Counted from the stretch's first letter, positions 1-10,966 are shown. The stretch: DNA of 52,039 bases from Acetobacter okinawensis JCM 25146 (GCF_000613865.1 NZ_BAJU01000015.1:1-52039); one strand, 5' to 3'. A program made the numbers and translations. Notes: generated by a model from the sequence alone, not told the origin.

Positions 1-433
<433 letters not shown>

Positions 434-700
434 GAACACTCTCTTAGCAGGGCCTTTTTGCGTTGCCCCGCTCTGACTGGCACGGCACGCAAGGCTCTTG
501 GCGGATAACAGACATAATGCCCCTTCCTAACACAGGAAAGGGCGAACCGTGCCAGCCCGTGTATTCTAAAGGCACAAAACACCTTTTTCAATTCAGCACT
601 TAATGCGGCTTCTCAATCGACAGCCCTCCGGACTCTCCGCTACACTGGGGGCATGTGGAAACGGTTTTATTGTCACGCTCGCGCACCCGGAAGCCGGTAA
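434..700. other. Divergent intergenic region, zinc-ribbon gene / ftsE
   Basis: This stretch of 267 bases separates two divergent genes and must hold promoters for both. I see no convincing -35/-10 pair, repeat or small gene. The open frames here are reverse-strand continuations of the zinc-ribbon gene. Confidence 0.6.
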
Positions 701-1381
701 ATGATTCATCTGGACAATGTTTCCTGGCGTCGAGGCAAAAAAGACAGCGCCCCTGTTTTGGCGCACCTATCCTTTATGGTGCCACAAGGCGGGTTCCGCT
801 GGCTGCTGGGGCCATCTGGCGCTGGCAAAAGTAGCCTGCTCAGCCTGCTGCACCTTGAGAACCTACCGACCGATGGGCAGATGACCATTCTGGGCAAAAC
901 CGTTACGCAGGAAGAAAAGCGCGCAGCCCTTGTGCGCCTGCGCCAAAGAATCGGCATGGTGCATCAGGACTACCAGCTTATGCCCGACCTTTCGGTCGCT
1001 GATAACGTGGCCTTACCCCTGCGCCTGCAAAACCGCCCAGAGGACGAAATTCAGGACGAAGTCCACGCCATTCTCAAATGGGTGGGGCTGGGCTCGCGCA
1101 CGGACGTGCCAGCAAACCGGCTTTCCGGCGGGGAGCAGCAGCGCACGGCCATTGCCCGCGCCATTATCCACCGGCCCGGCCTTATTCTGGCAGACGAGCC
1201 AACAAATGCGCTGGAGGAAAGCCAGTCCTGCCGCCTGCTCGACATGTTTGCCGAACTCAGCGCCATGGGGACGACTGTGGTGGTGGCAACCCACAACGAA
1301 TCCCTTGTTCGCAGGCTGGAGCGGCCTTTTCTGTTCCTTGAACACGGTCGTCTGGTGGACGATGGAGGGGAACAGCCATGA
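701..1381 (+). CDS. ftsE: Cell division ATP-binding protein FtsE
   Basis: FtsE is the cytoplasmic ATPase of the FtsEX complex, which couples the Z-ring to activation of cell-wall amidases through EnvC-like factors. The 226-residue product has the usual FtsE length. It shows Walker A GPSGAGKS (37-44), the ABC signature LSGGEQQR (141-148) and Walker B LILADEP (161-167). The start ATG follows an AAGCCGG stretch. The stop overlaps the ftsX start by four bases (ATGA), which indicates translational coupling. An EnvC-type partner is encoded later in the window (41983-43452). Confidence 0.95.
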   Translation: MIHLDNVSWRRGKKDSAPVLAHLSFMVPQGGFRWLLGPSGAGKSSLLSLLHLENLPTDGQMTILGKTVTQEEKRAALVRLRQRIGMVHQDYQLMPDLSVADNVALPLRLQNRPEDEIQDEVHAILKWVGLGSRTDVPANRLSGGEQQRTAIARAIIHRPGLILADEPTNALEESQSCRLLDMFAELSAMGTTVVVATHNESLVRRLERPFLFLEHGRLVDDGGEQP

Positions 1382-2319
1382 CCCGCCCCTTCTCCGGCCG
1401 CAAGGACGGGCTTTCCCTCTCCGAAGCCCTACCGGATCGCAGCCTGTTCATGCTGGTCGCCATGATGGGTTTTCTCGCAGCACTCGCACTGGCCGGGGCG
1501 AGTGGCGCGCGAGCGCTCTCCGCCCGCTGGTCGGGCGGTGCAGCCCAGTTGCTGACCATTCAGGTGCCCGAGGCAGATACGCCACTGCCCACGCCCAATG
1601 ACACCAGCACCACGCGCGTGCAGGCTGTTCTGGCCGATCTGGCGAGCCTGCCCGATGGTGCTCAGGTGCACAGGCTCACCCCACCCGAACTGGCCCGCCT
1701 GCTGGAACCATGGCTGGGCGAGACAGATAACACCGCACTGCCGCTACCCGCCATTATCCGCGTCCGGCTCCCGCCAGACACCTCCGTGCCTGACACGCTG
1801 GAACAGGCGCTGAACGCCCACGTACCCGGCACCATAGTGGAGCACAACGCCCGCTGGGGCGAGCGCCTGCGCGCACTGGCCAACAGCCTGCTGGCCTGCG
1901 CCGGGCTGGCCCTGCTGAGCGTAGGCGGCATTGCCACCATGATAACGGGCCTTGCCACCCGCACCGGCCTTGCCACCCGTAAGGACATTATCAAAACCCT
2001 GCACGGGCTGGGTGCATCAGACAGTTATATTGCAGGCCGTTTTGCGTGGCGCACCGCAACTCTGGGTTTTGGTGGTGGGCTAAGCGGCACACTGGCTGCC
2101 TGCTTACCCCTCTTGCTGCTCCTGCAAATGGCGGCCCCCTTTGCCAGTACGCCACTGGCGACCACCGAACGACTGTTACCCGTGGACTGGCAGGCTCTGG
2201 CCAACACCATACCATCGGATATGGCGCTGGCACTGGCGCTTTTGCCATTTGTTGCAGCTTTTATCTGCTGGTTTACAACACAGGTCATGGTTCGCCTGTG
2301 GCTGCTCCGCCTGCCGTAA
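1378..2319 (+). CDS. ftsX: Cell division permease FtsX
   Basis: FtsX is the membrane half of FtsEX. The 313-residue protein has an N-terminal membrane helix (about residues 22-45), a periplasmic domain of about 120 residues, and three C-terminal hydrophobic segments (about 165-190, 220-250 and 280-305), matching the four-helix FtsX plan. It overlaps ftsE by four bases and the next gene by one base (TAATG), so the three genes are very likely one operon. The sequence is divergent, as is usual for alphaproteobacterial FtsX, and the call rests strongly on topology and position. Confidence 0.9.
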   Translation: MTRPFSGRKDGLSLSEALPDRSLFMLVAMMGFLAALALAGASGARALSARWSGGAAQLLTIQVPEADTPLPTPNDTSTTRVQAVLADLASLPDGAQVHRLTPPELARLLEPWLGETDNTALPLPAIIRVRLPPDTSVPDTLEQALNAHVPGTIVEHNARWGERLRALANSLLACAGLALLSVGGIATMITGLATRTGLATRKDIIKTLHGLGASDSYIAGRFAWRTATLGFGGGLSGTLAACLPLLLLLQMAAPFASTPLATTERLLPVDWQALANTIPSDMALALALLPFVAAFICWFTTQVMVRLWLLRLP

Positions 2320-2921
2320 TGCGCAGCGCCATGCTCCAGCCAAAACTGACCAGAGGGCTTGGCCCGTTATTACGCAAAATCTGTCTGCTGGGGTTGGCGT
2401 GCTGGCTGGGCGGGTTTGTCTGGTTTATCCATGACGCCCGCCAGCCCCCTGCCCCCACACCTCAGGCAGATGGCATTGTTGCCTTAACGGGCGGCAGCGG
2501 GCGGGTGGAAACATCCCTGCGCCTTCTGGCCGCCAACCCGGAGGCACATCTGCTTATTTCGGGCGTGGACCTGCAAACATCGGGGCGGGCATTGCTGCCC
2601 CCATCGACCCCACCTGCCATGCTGGCCCGGATTACGCTGGGTTATCAAGCCCGTTCCACCATAGGTAATGCAGCAGAAACCGCCGTATGGGTTGCTGACC
2701 AGCACATAAACAGCCTGATTATTGTAACCGCAGGCTACCATATGCGCCGCGCCATGCTGGAGTTGGGGCGCACACTGCCAGATGTGGCGCTGACCCCCTA
2801 CCCGGTCATGCCCCCGGCCATGGAACATCCATGGCGGTTCTCCACCATCCGGTTGATGGGCATGGAATACATAAAATGGCTTGGGGCTCTGGCAGGTATG
2901 ACGCGCAACCCCTCTTTTTGA
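2319..2921 (+). CDS. YdcF-family (DUF218) membrane-anchored protein
   Basis: This 200-residue protein begins with a hydrophobic segment (about residues 18-40) followed by a DUF218/YdcF domain. Visible family features are the strand-turn IVALTGGSGRVE near residue 53, a Gly-rich LLISGVD segment, and the later conserved stretch IIVTAGYHMRRA. YdcF-type proteins (SanA, ElyC) are linked to envelope integrity, but the biochemical reaction is unsettled. The ATG overlaps the last base of the ftsX stop codon, so it is translated with ftsEX. The same order occurs in other alphaproteobacteria, where plsC often follows; here the next gene is on the opposite strand. Confidence 0.85.
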   Translation: MRSAMLQPKLTRGLGPLLRKICLLGLACWLGGFVWFIHDARQPPAPTPQADGIVALTGGSGRVETSLRLLAANPEAHLLISGVDLQTSGRALLPPSTPPAMLARITLGYQARSTIGNAAETAVWVADQHINSLIIVTAGYHMRRAMLELGRTLPDVALTPYPVMPPAMEHPWRFSTIRLMGMEYIKWLGALAGMTRNPSF

Positions 2922-2971
2922 ACGCTACGCTTCAACCACCGCGCACAAGACCAGCATACGTACGCCAGCCT

Positions 2972-3834
2972 TTAACCCGCGCCCAGCACGCTTGCATGGT
3001 GGCGCAGATGGTCTGCAACAAAGCTCTGCACAAACCAGTAGGAGTGGTCATACCCCTCATGCTCACGGCAGATCAGTGCCTGCCCTGCTTTTTTGCGGCA
3101 TCAACCAGATGCCACGGTTGCAGCTCACGCTGCAGGAACTGGTCGGCCAGCCCCGTATCCACCAGAATGGAGGCAGGGTGAGTATATCCATCCTCCAGCA
3201 GGCATACGGCATCATGCGTACGCCATGCCGCGTTGTCTGTGCCCAGATAGGCCGTAAAAGCCTTTTTGCCCCACGGCACAGCCGACGGATGCACAATGGG
3301 AGCAAATGCGGACACGGATTTCCAGAACAGCGGTGCCTGTAATCCATGCACAAGTGCGCCGTGCCCGCCCATGGAATGCCCCATGATCCCGCGCCGTGTG
3401 CCATCCAGCGGCAAGGCAGATTCCACTAGCAAAGGCAATTCCTGCGCTATGTAGCTCCCCATCCGATAGTGCCCGACCCAGGGCTGCTGTGTGGCATCGA
3501 GATAAAACCCCGCACCTGTTCCCAGGTCCCAGTCCGTAGCCTCGCCCTCTACGCCCGCCCCACGGACGGATGTGTCGGGGGTAACAAGGGCTATGCCCAG
3601 CCGGGCAGCCTCGGCCAGAGCCCCCGATTTGATAAGGAAAGTCTCCTGCGTGCAGGTCAGACCGGCAAGGGCATACACAACCGGCACCTTGCCCGCATTG
3701 CCAGCCAATGGTGGCAAAAACACACCAAAGCGTGCAGGCAGCCCCAGCACGCTGGAGGGATGCTCATAAAACATGACGCGCCCGCCATGAGCCTTATGCT
3801 CTTCCAGCAGCGTCAGCCCTGTTGTCTGTGTCAT
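2972..3834 (-). CDS. S-formylglutathione hydrolase, frameshifted near C-terminus
   Basis: This esterase-D-family enzyme hydrolyses S-formylglutathione to formate and glutathione in formaldehyde detoxification. The serine-hydrolase nucleophile elbow GHSMGG lies at residues 152-157 (Ser154). The frame stops early at 3073, just after AAKKQGRH. Restoring one base in the run of six T at 3089-3094 (A on the coding strand) extends it through a normal C-terminus containing EGYDHSYWF, which holds the catalytic His, to a TAA at 2972. The repaired product is 287 residues, the usual length. A single homopolymer deletion, probably a sequencing error, is the simplest explanation. No formaldehyde dehydrogenase gene is adjacent. 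The symbols fghA/frmB are used for the family. Confidence 0.88.
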
Positions 3835-3991
3835 ACCCTGCTATCCTTTCCGTCTGCTCGGCGCCACATCCGCATGATTACCATTGCCCAGCATGCACAA
3901 ACCATACTGTTGCAGGCAACCCTGTGTTATCATGTGTGTTAAAATGACACCGGGCATTCCGCCCCCTGCACACAAAGCCGGAGATTTTTGA

Positions 3992-4867
3992 ATGATTGTT
4001 GACCAGAAGGTCGGCTTACGCATTATCACGCGGGAAATCCTTATGGTCATCCTGCTTATGGCTGCGTGGGATCTGGTTGTTGTCATTCTCTTTCAGATTT
4101 TTCATCAGGAGTGGATGGAACAGCCGAGCCTGCCTGTCTCGCTCATTGGTTCGGCTCTGGCCCTGTTCATGGGCTTTCGTTCCAACAGTGCTTATGCACG
4201 CTGGTGGGAGGCACGAACACTTTGGGGCGCCATTACCAACAACTGCCGCTCCTTTGGCCGTCAGGCTGGAACCCTGCTGGGGGACCGGCATGACCTGATG
4301 TACGCCATAGCGGCTTACCCCCATGCTTTGCGCATGGCGCTAGGTCCGGTGGACGCCACGGAAGACGTGGAGCGCCTGCTCCCCCCGGCCATGCTTGCAG
4401 CCATTGCCCCTTACCGCAACAAGCCAAATGCCATTCTCTACCAGATTGGGCTAGGCGTTACGGAGGAAGTCACGCGCAAGGGCATAGATGGCGCGGTTCA
4501 TGGGCAGATTGACCGCATTTTATCTGACATAGCCAATGCACAGGGCGGGCTAGAGCGCATACGCAACACACCGCTGCCCATGCAGTTTTCCGCCCTACCA
4601 CGCGCGCTGGTCAATATTTTCTGCATTGTTCTGCCCCTGTCCATGGTGCAGACGCTGGAATGGATTACCCCACTGGGCTCCTCGCTCGTCGGGTGTCTGT
4701 TCCTTATTCTGGACAAGAGTGCCGACGACCTGCAAAACCCCTTTTCAGGCACACCCCACGCATTGCCCATGGCCACCATGGCCCGCAATATTGAAATTGA
4801 CGTGGTCCAGCCCACAGGCGACCAGACCGCCCCACCCCTGCAAATACATGGCGGCGTCCAGCAATAG
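3992..4867 (+). CDS. Bestrophin-family (UPF0187) membrane protein
   Basis: The 291-residue protein matches bacterial bestrophin homologues. It has a hydrophobic N-terminal helix pair (about residues 17-40 and 48-68), the conserved segment LFMGFRSNSAYARWWEAR (about 60-77) typical of the family, and a C-terminal part with LDKSADDLQNPF-like sequence followed by an Asn/Asp-rich tail. Family members form pentameric ion channels in the inner membrane; bacterial ones can be cation-selective. Start ATG 3992 follows GGAG at 3980. It is monocistronic, with a terminator at its stop codon. Confidence 0.87.
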   Translation: MIVDQKVGLRIITREILMVILLMAAWDLVVVILFQIFHQEWMEQPSLPVSLIGSALALFMGFRSNSAYARWWEARTLWGAITNNCRSFGRQAGTLLGDRHDLMYAIAAYPHALRMALGPVDATEDVERLLPPAMLAAIAPYRNKPNAILYQIGLGVTEEVTRKGIDGAVHGQIDRILSDIANAQGGLERIRNTPLPMQFSALPRALVNIFCIVLPLSMVQTLEWITPLGSSLVGCLFLILDKSADDLQNPFSGTPHALPMATMARNIEIDVVQPTGDQTAPPLQIHGGVQQ

Positions 4868-4890
4868 GGGTATTCCCGCCCCTATTCTTT
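4863..4890 (+). terminator. Rho-independent terminator after bestrophin gene
   Basis: Perfect 8-bp stem AATAGGGG/CCCCTATT with an 8-base loop, followed by CTTTAT. The left arm includes the TAG stop codon. Confidence 0.65.
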
Positions 4891-4933
4891 ATAGTGCAGA
4901 CAAACAGCGTATTTTATGCTACAGGTCTTGACC

Positions 4934-5524
4934 ATGAACACGTTTAGAACACCTCCAAAAGGCGGCGTGACAGATGCAATGGCACGCACCGCTGCCGCCA
5001 CGACTGCGGCCCAGGCCAAAACCAAGGTGAAAGACGAAGATCCTTTTCAGGAAGGGGATGCTATTGTCTATGCCGCTCATGGCGTCGGGCGTGTAGACCG
5101 GATCGGGATTGATGAAATTGCCGGGACCAAGCTGGAAGTGATCCAGATTTCGTTCCCCGGCAACCAGATGACCCTGCGCATCCCCCTGTCCAAGGCCCGC
5201 AAGTCTGGCCTGCGCAAAATTGTCTCGCGCGAGATTGTGGACAAGGCCATGTCCATCATCAAGGGCAAGCCGCATGTGAGCAAGGGTATGTGGGCACGGC
5301 GCGCCGTCGCCTATCAGGAAAAAATCAACTCCGGCGATCTGGTACAGATTGCTGAAGTCCTGCGCGACCTGCGCCGCAATGTAGATAGTCTGGACGGCAG
5401 CTTTAGTGAGCGCAAACTGTTTGAAGCCGCACAGGAGCGTTTTGTGGCCGAGGTTGCCGTGCTGGAAAAGAAAGAACCCAACGCGGTTCTGGAAGAACTG
5501 ACTGCGGTCATGAAAGCCGCCTGA
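4934..5524 (+). CDS. CarD/CdnL-family transcriptional regulator
   Basis: CarD-family proteins bind RNA polymerase beta and stabilise open complexes, especially at rRNA promoters. After an Ala/Thr-rich leader, the RNAP-interaction domain starts near residue 38 with FQEGDAIVYAAHGVGRV, a hallmark of the family. A helical C-terminal domain follows, with the conserved WARRAVAYQEKINSGD. Three in-frame ATGs exist (4916, 4934, 4979). I chose 4934 because CAGG lies eight bases upstream, but the other two cannot be excluded. The gene is followed by a strong terminator. Confidence 0.9.
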   Translation: MNTFRTPPKGGVTDAMARTAAATTAAQAKTKVKDEDPFQEGDAIVYAAHGVGRVDRIGIDEIAGTKLEVIQISFPGNQMTLRIPLSKARKSGLRKIVSREIVDKAMSIIKGKPHVSKGMWARRAVAYQEKINSGDLVQIAEVLRDLRRNVDSLDGSFSERKLFEAAQERFVAEVAVLEKKEPNAVLEELTAVMKAA

Positions 5525-5569
5525 GCTTTTTGGGCCAAGCCGTTTTTTCTTCTGGTCCAGTGTATCCGA

Positions 5570-5603
5570 CCCGGCATGGCGCACAGCCTTGCCGGGTTTT
5601 TTT
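5570..5603 (+). terminator. Rho-independent terminator after the CarD-family gene
   Basis: Stem CCCGGCA (5570-5576) pairs with TGCCGGG (5590-5596) and is followed by seven T residues. Confidence 0.85.
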
Positions 5604-5663
5604 ATACCCTGCCGCATCCTGCAAACAACTCCCCCACCCCGTAACCCATACGGACCCGATACC

Positions 5664-7262
5664 ATGCCAGCCCCCCCCCCCATAAACCGGTTGGACCTGA
5701 GCACCCTGCGCCATGCCATGCAGGCTATTCAGGCAGGTCAGTTCACCACCCCGCGCGCCCTGCTTGCCCCCCTTGTGGCGGAGCAAAACGAACAGGCTCT
5801 TATCCTGCATGCCTTCTGCCTGTGTGGTGAGGGAGACGTGGATGAAGCCGCCAGAATTCTGGCGACCACAGGTTTGCGCCACCCCGACAGCCTGCACCCC
5901 CTGCAGGACCTGAGCAATATTATGGCAACCCTGAACCAGCGCCCGGCAGCCATTGCAGTCTGCAGCGCGGCAGCCAGACTTGCCCCGGCAGACAACCGCA
6001 TCAACACCATTCTGGGGGATCTGTTGGTACAGACCGGGCAGTTTGCTGCCGCCATAACTACCCTGACACAGGCAACCACCCAGCAGCCGGGCAATATGCA
6101 TGCCCATAACCTGCTCTCTATGGCCCATACCGAACAGGGCACACTGGATGCAGCCCTTACGCACCTGACAGACTGCCTGCCCAACGCACCTGAGCATGTG
6201 CCCACACTGGCCAATATTGGCTCTGTTCTGGCTGCACAAGGGCAGATGGCGCAGGCATTTGCCTATTACCAGCAGGCGCTGGCTCTACGCCCACAGGATG
6301 CACGGATCAGGGTCAACCACTCCGTGGCTCTGCTCAAAGCAGGCCAGTATGCACAGGGCTGGAAGGAACATGAATGGCGCTTCCATCTGCCCGGCCACGC
6401 CCCCCTGCCCATGGAGCGCCTGTTACCAACCCTTGCCCCCAACACCAGCCTGAAGAACCAGCGTATTCTACTGACCCATGAGGAAGGACTGGGGGATACA
6501 CTCATGTTCCTACGTTATGTTCGGCTTCTGGCCGAGCGTGGCGCTATACTCCACCTATGGGTGCCCGAGGGGCTGGCGGACCTGTGCCGTACAATGCCGG
6601 GAGCCCACACAGTGCATGTTGGTCGCACACCGCCCGCGTACGACTGGCACTGCCCGTTCATAAGCCTGCCACGGGTTTTTGCCGAGACATCTCAGCCTTG
6701 GGGCGCACCCGTGCCCTACCTGCAAGCCAATACAACCAAGGTTAAGGCCCTTGCCCCGCTTGTACCGTGCAATGGCAAACTGAACGTGGGGCTGGTCTGG
6801 GGCGGTGCTCCGCGCCCAAGCGTTTACACGGCACATATGGTTGACCGCAGGCGGTCCATGCCCCTGCACACTCTGGCCCCCTTAGGCCAGGTACGCGGCA
6901 TTAACCTGATAAGCCTGCAAAAAGGCCCCTATGCCGAGCAGATGATGGACCCGCCCGAAGGCATGGCCCTGTATGACCCGACCGACAGCCTGCATACAAT
7001 GGAGGATACCGCAGCCCTTATCATGGCGCTGGATGTGGTTGTCTCGGTCGATACAGCCGTTGTTCATCTGGCAGGTGCTCTGGGCAAACCCGTGCTGCTG
7101 ATGGACCGTTACGACAACTGCTGGCGCTGGCTACATGGGCGCGAGGACAGCCCATGGTACCCAGGCTTGCGCATTATCCGCCAGACCACGCCACGGCACT
7201 GGCAGGATGTTGTAGCCCGCGTAGCGCAGGTGCTGGCCAGCATGGCCGGTACGGACACCTGA
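5664..7262 (+). CDS. TPR protein with glycosyltransferase-9-like C-terminal domain
   Basis: The 532-residue product has tetratricopeptide repeats over roughly residues 25-260, visible as recurring Ala/Gly/Tyr spacing such as LLVQTGQFAAAITTL and AQGQMAQAFAYYQQAL. The C-terminal half resembles the heptosyltransferase (GT9) fold, including LLTHEEGLGDTLMFLRYV and the nucleotide-sugar-site segment VVSVDTAVVHLAGALGKP. Proteins of this architecture are common in Acetobacteraceae; a glycosyltransferase role is likely but the acceptor is unknown. The start is set at ATG 5664, since the upstream extension overlaps the preceding terminator. There is no signal peptide, so it is probably cytoplasmic. Confidence 0.82.
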   Translation: MPAPPPINRLDLSTLRHAMQAIQAGQFTTPRALLAPLVAEQNEQALILHAFCLCGEGDVDEAARILATTGLRHPDSLHPLQDLSNIMATLNQRPAAIAVCSAAARLAPADNRINTILGDLLVQTGQFAAAITTLTQATTQQPGNMHAHNLLSMAHTEQGTLDAALTHLTDCLPNAPEHVPTLANIGSVLAAQGQMAQAFAYYQQALALRPQDARIRVNHSVALLKAGQYAQGWKEHEWRFHLPGHAPLPMERLLPTLAPNTSLKNQRILLTHEEGLGDTLMFLRYVRLLAERGAILHLWVPEGLADLCRTMPGAHTVHVGRTPPAYDWHCPFISLPRVFAETSQPWGAPVPYLQANTTKVKALAPLVPCNGKLNVGLVWGGAPRPSVYTAHMVDRRRSMPLHTLAPLGQVRGINLISLQKGPYAEQMMDPPEGMALYDPTDSLHTMEDTAALIMALDVVVSVDTAVVHLAGALGKPVLLMDRYDNCWRWLHGREDSPWYPGLRIIRQTTPRHWQDVVARVAQVLASMAGTDT

Positions 7263-7267
7263 GCAAA

Positions 7268-7300
7268 AAAGGCGGCCCACATGGTGGGCAGCCGCCTTTG
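7268..7300. terminator. Bidirectional terminator between TPR gene and lipoprotein gene
   Basis: Stem AAAGGCGGC pairs with GCCGCCTTT around an inner CCAC/GTGG helix. A-rich flank on the left and T-rich on the right let it serve the convergent genes on both strands. Confidence 0.75.
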
Positions 7301-7344
7301 CCTTAAATGACCACCCGGGCTTTTAGCGGCCCGGTCGGCTCCGG

Positions 7345-8771
7345 TTAGCCTGACGTCCCTGTACGCATCTGCACCGGTGCGGAGATCATGCGGGCATCAC
7401 TCCCGTTGCCAATCACCTCAAACACGGCAAGCGCGCGGCGCACCCGCCCGTCGGGCAGAAGTGTAAAGGTGCCATCCACCCCGGCAAAGCCACCCGGCCG
7501 GGTGAGCGCCTTGACCGGGAATCCAGGCTCGCCACTACGGGCCACAGTCACAGCCGCCATTGCCGCATCGTAGGACATATCTGCCAAAGGTTTGGGCATG
7601 TGGTGGTTACGCGCCATAAAGCGAGAGACAAACGCCTGACGCGATGTGGGGTCGGGCGCTGCGTACCACGCCCCCTTGATTGCCCCCAGCTTGGAGGCAA
7701 AGGATGCCCAGAGCCCCGGCCCCATAATACGGACAGCGGGCATGCTGATCTGTGTTAGCGCAACCGCATCCAGCACGTTCTTGAGTCCAAGCCCGATGTC
7801 GCCCAGCAGCAGCGCATCAAACGGCGGGTTGCCCAGCGGCAGTTGCTGTGCGGCCACTGGCGCATCGGCTCCTGTGGCAGACTGCGGGGCTGGCTGGTTG
7901 ACATTCTGCCCCAGAGCAGTTGCCAGACTGGAAGGGAGCTGGGGCAACTCGGTCAGTGTGGGAACCTCGCTGGGGTTGCCACTGGTTGTGGTCGCACCCG
8001 GCACTGGGGTTGTCGGCATGGCCTGTTTGACCGCCGCCAGACGTGCATCATAATTGGAAAGCTGGCGCAATGTCAGGCTGATGCTGTCCGCCGTCCCGTT
8101 GTGATAAGCAATGGTCGGCGCCGCAAGCCCCTGATCACGGCATGCACTGATCAGCCATTACCCATGGCGTGCCCCAGAGCATTGTCTGGCAGAAGGGCTG
8201 CAAAATGCTGTCGGCCATCCCGCTTGGCTTGGGCCACAAGCTGCTGCACCTGCTCCTCGGGGGTTATGCCCATAACCCACACGCCCGGACGCCCCTGCCC
8301 GATATCACTGGTAAACGCCAGAACGGGAATACCGGCTGCCTGCGCGGCAGGTGCTGCCACGGCAGTGTCCCCACTGGTCAGCGGGCCAAGCAGAATGCCA
8401 TCCCCTGCCTGAATCGCAGCAGAGGTTGCCTGCTCAGCGCCGCCTATTGCTGCCGTATCATGCACATCCATCTGCATGTCTGCGGGCAGCCCTGCCCCAC
8501 CAAGGGCCAGTTGCGCGCCAGCAAGCAGTTCACGCCCGAGCGTGGCGTTTGTGCCGCTCAGGGGCAGCAGCACCCCGACCTTGTGGCTGGCAGCCTGCTG
8601 GGCAGGAGCCTGAACCGAGCCAGACCCTGTGGATGTGGACTGGTCGGCACATCCGGCAAGAACCAGCCCCGTAACACCAAGAGCAGCCACTCCGGTCTTG
8701 CACAATGCCCGGTTTGCCGCCAGACCTTGACGGGAAAGCCCTGACAGGAGCGAGTATGCACGCGTCATCAT
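7345..8771 (-). CDS. Penicillin-binding protein activator (LpoA-like lipoprotein), frameshifted
   Basis: A lipoprotein signal ending in the lipobox VLAGC (about residues 30-40) is followed by a type-1 periplasmic-binding-protein fold: KVGVLLPLSGTNATLGREL, then GILLGPLTSGDTAV. Proteins of this class activate class A penicillin-binding proteins from the outer membrane. The frame breaks near 8151-8156; one added base there joins MGNG to a continuing LISACRDQG and the rest of the domain, giving about 475 residues. SD-like GAGG at 8781-8785 favours ATG 8771 over 8780 or 8768. The 5' end overlaps the divergent rsmI start. The missing base is probably a sequencing error. Confidence 0.82.
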
Positions 8772-9719
8772 CCAGATCATCCTCTACCAACACCCCGTCC
8801 GAGGCAGCGTCTTCTCATGGGATCGAACCTTTGCATACCCAAGCGGATGCGCCAAGTCATGCGCGTTCTTCCGGTGGGCTTGTACTGGTGGCAACGCCCA
8901 TTGGCAATCTGGGTGATTTTAGTCCCAGAGGGGCCGAGGCACTGGCACGCTGATCTGGTTTTGTGCGAAGACACCCGCATGACGGCCCGCCTTTTGTCCG
9001 ACAGAGGAATTTCCGTCCGAACAGAAGCTCTGCATGAACATAATGAACGCCAGCGTGTTCCCAACCTGATCCGCCGCCTGAGCGAGGGCGCACATATTGC
9101 TCTTGTATCAGACGCAGGCATGCCCCTGCTCTCGGACCCCGGGTTCAGGCTCACCCGCGCCGCCATTGATGCGGATATTCCCGTAACCGTTGTCCCCGGC
9201 CCCAATGCGGCATTGACTGCCCTTGTACTGTCTGGCCTGCCCCCGCACCCTTATCTGTTTGTCGGGTTTCCGCCCCCACGCTCCGCAGCTCGCAGGGAGG
9301 CTTTTGCCAGACTGCACGCAGCCGAGCGCGCAGGCCTGAGCGCCACACTCATCTGGCATGAAGCCCCACACCGTCTGGCCGAAACACTGGTGGACATGGC
9401 CAGCGTCTTTGGCCCAGACCGTCCCGCGGCTGTTGCACGGGAGTTGACCAAACGCTTTGAGGAGGTCAAACGCGGCACGGCGGAAGAACTGGCCACTTTT
9501 TACACCCAGACCCCACCACGCGGCGAAATTACGGTGCTCCTTGGCCCAGCCCCGGAGGTTGAAACCTCCGCCGATGATCTGGACACCACCTTACGCGCCC
9601 TGCTGGACACACATTCGGTCAAGGATGCCGCAGCACTGGCCGCAGCCGCCGCTGGCCTGCCAAAACGCACGGTCTATGCCCGAGCGCTGGAACTGGCGGG
9701 GCAGATCAAAAACCAGTAA
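8756..9719 (+). CDS. rsmI: 16S rRNA 2'-O-ribose C1402 methyltransferase RsmI, frameshifted
   Basis: RsmI methylates the ribose of C1402 in 16S rRNA using SAM. The tetrapyrrole-methylase fold is clear: VATPIGNLGDFSPRG near residue 45, then LVLCEDTRMTARLL, SDAGMPLLSDPG, and VVPGPNAALTALVLSGLP. The frame is broken around 8946-8951: GAGGCACTGGCACGC runs into TGA, while LVLCEDTR continues in another frame. Either two bases are missing or one is extra. About 320 residues result, including an unusually long 40-residue Ser/Thr-rich leader before the domain. The start ATG has AGGAG five bases upstream. It is divergent from the LpoA-like gene, as in related genomes. Confidence 0.9.
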
Positions 9720-9761
9720 TTCCCCCTAGAGGCGGCATGGCCTGCAAGGCTGGTGGCAAGG

Positions 9762-10938
9762 CTACTCCGCCCCGGCCACTTCCCCCGCTGCATGGCCGCT
9801 GGCCCATGCCCAGTGGAAGTTATAGCCACCCAGCCAGCCGGTAACGTCCACAGCCTCGCCCACCACATACAGCCCCGGCACGGACGTGGCCTCCATGGTG
9901 CGGGAGGACAGACCTTTGGTATCCACCCCCCCACGCGTGACCTCGGCTTTGGTAAAGCCCTCCGTCCCCTGTGGTTTAAGCGGCATACGGTGTACCCGCT
10001 CGGCCATGAGCCGGACATCCCTGTCAGCCCATTCAGCCAGTGTGCGCTCCGGTGCGCCCAGCTCTACCATGGCGTGCGCCAGACGCTGGGGGAGCCAGCG
10101 GGCAAGCGCGCCTGCCCCTTTTGCCTTGGAGCCTTCTTTTTTCAGCTTCAGCAACAGGGCCGCAAGGTCCTGACCTGGCAGAAAGTCCACAGACAGGGTT
10201 TGCCCGGCAGACCAGTAGGACGAAATTTGCAGCAAGGCCGGGCCGGACATACCCCGGTGCGTAAACAGGAGGGCCTCATCAAACGCCGTTTTGCCGCATG
10301 TGACCCGCACGGGGAGGGACAGCCCGGCAAGGGAGCGCACCCATTCATCACTCTCCCCGCCAAAGGTCAGCGGCACAAGGGCGGGTTCGGGTGGAATAAC
10401 GGCAAGGCCGAACTGCCGCGCCATCTCATACGCAAAGCGGCTGGCTCCCAGCTTGGGTATGGACAGACCACCCGTTGCCAGCACCACGGCGCGGGCCGTC
10501 ATATCTCCCCTGGACGTCTGGACCCGAAAAAATCGGCTTTACCAATGTCATAAACCCGCACATCGGTCAGGACCCGCACATGTGCTGCTGCACATTCATC
10601 AAGCAGCATCTGCACGATGTCATGGGCGGAATTGTCACAAAAAAGCTGGCCCAGCTTTTTTCGTGCCATGCAATGCGGTGCCTGGCCAGCAGGTCCAGAA
10701 AATGGGATGGCTGGTAGCGGCTGATGGCGGATTTTACAAAATGCGGATTGGCAGACAAAAAGCGGTCCGCCCGCATGGTCTGGTTGGTAAAGTTACACCG
10801 TCCGCCACCAGAAATAAGGATTTTACGCCCGACCTCCGGCCCATGCTCCAGAACCGCCACGCTGCGGCCACGCTGGCCTGCTGTTAGCGCCGCCATCAAC
10901 CCGGCAGCCCCGCCGCCGATGACAAGAACATCAAACAT
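9762..10938 (-). CDS. BaiN/HI0933-like FAD-dependent oxidoreductase, two frameshifts
   Basis: The N-terminus has an FAD-binding Rossmann motif, DVLVIGGGAAGLMAALTA, starting at residue 3, followed by GRKILISGGGRCNFTN, a signature of the HI0933/BaiN/RdsA flavoproteins. The C-terminus has GVDTKGLSSRTMEATSVPGLY and GWLGGYNFHWAWASG, also typical. Two single-base losses split the gene: one in the six-T run 10656-10661 and one at the six-A run 10527-10532. Restoring both gives 392 residues, the normal family length. The substrate is not known. The start ATG 10938 is 28 bases after the upstream GST-fold gene, so the two are probably cotranscribed. Confidence 0.85.
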
Positions 10939-10966
10939 CGGCGTGGTATTTTTCGGTATCAAAATA

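Noticed and set aside
3089..3094. Programmed ribosomal frameshifting at A-rich or T-rich runs in fghA, BaiN and others
   Set aside because: Sites differ in sequence and lack a common slippery heptamer or pseudoknot. Many affect essential genes with full similarity on both sides, so sequencing error is simpler.
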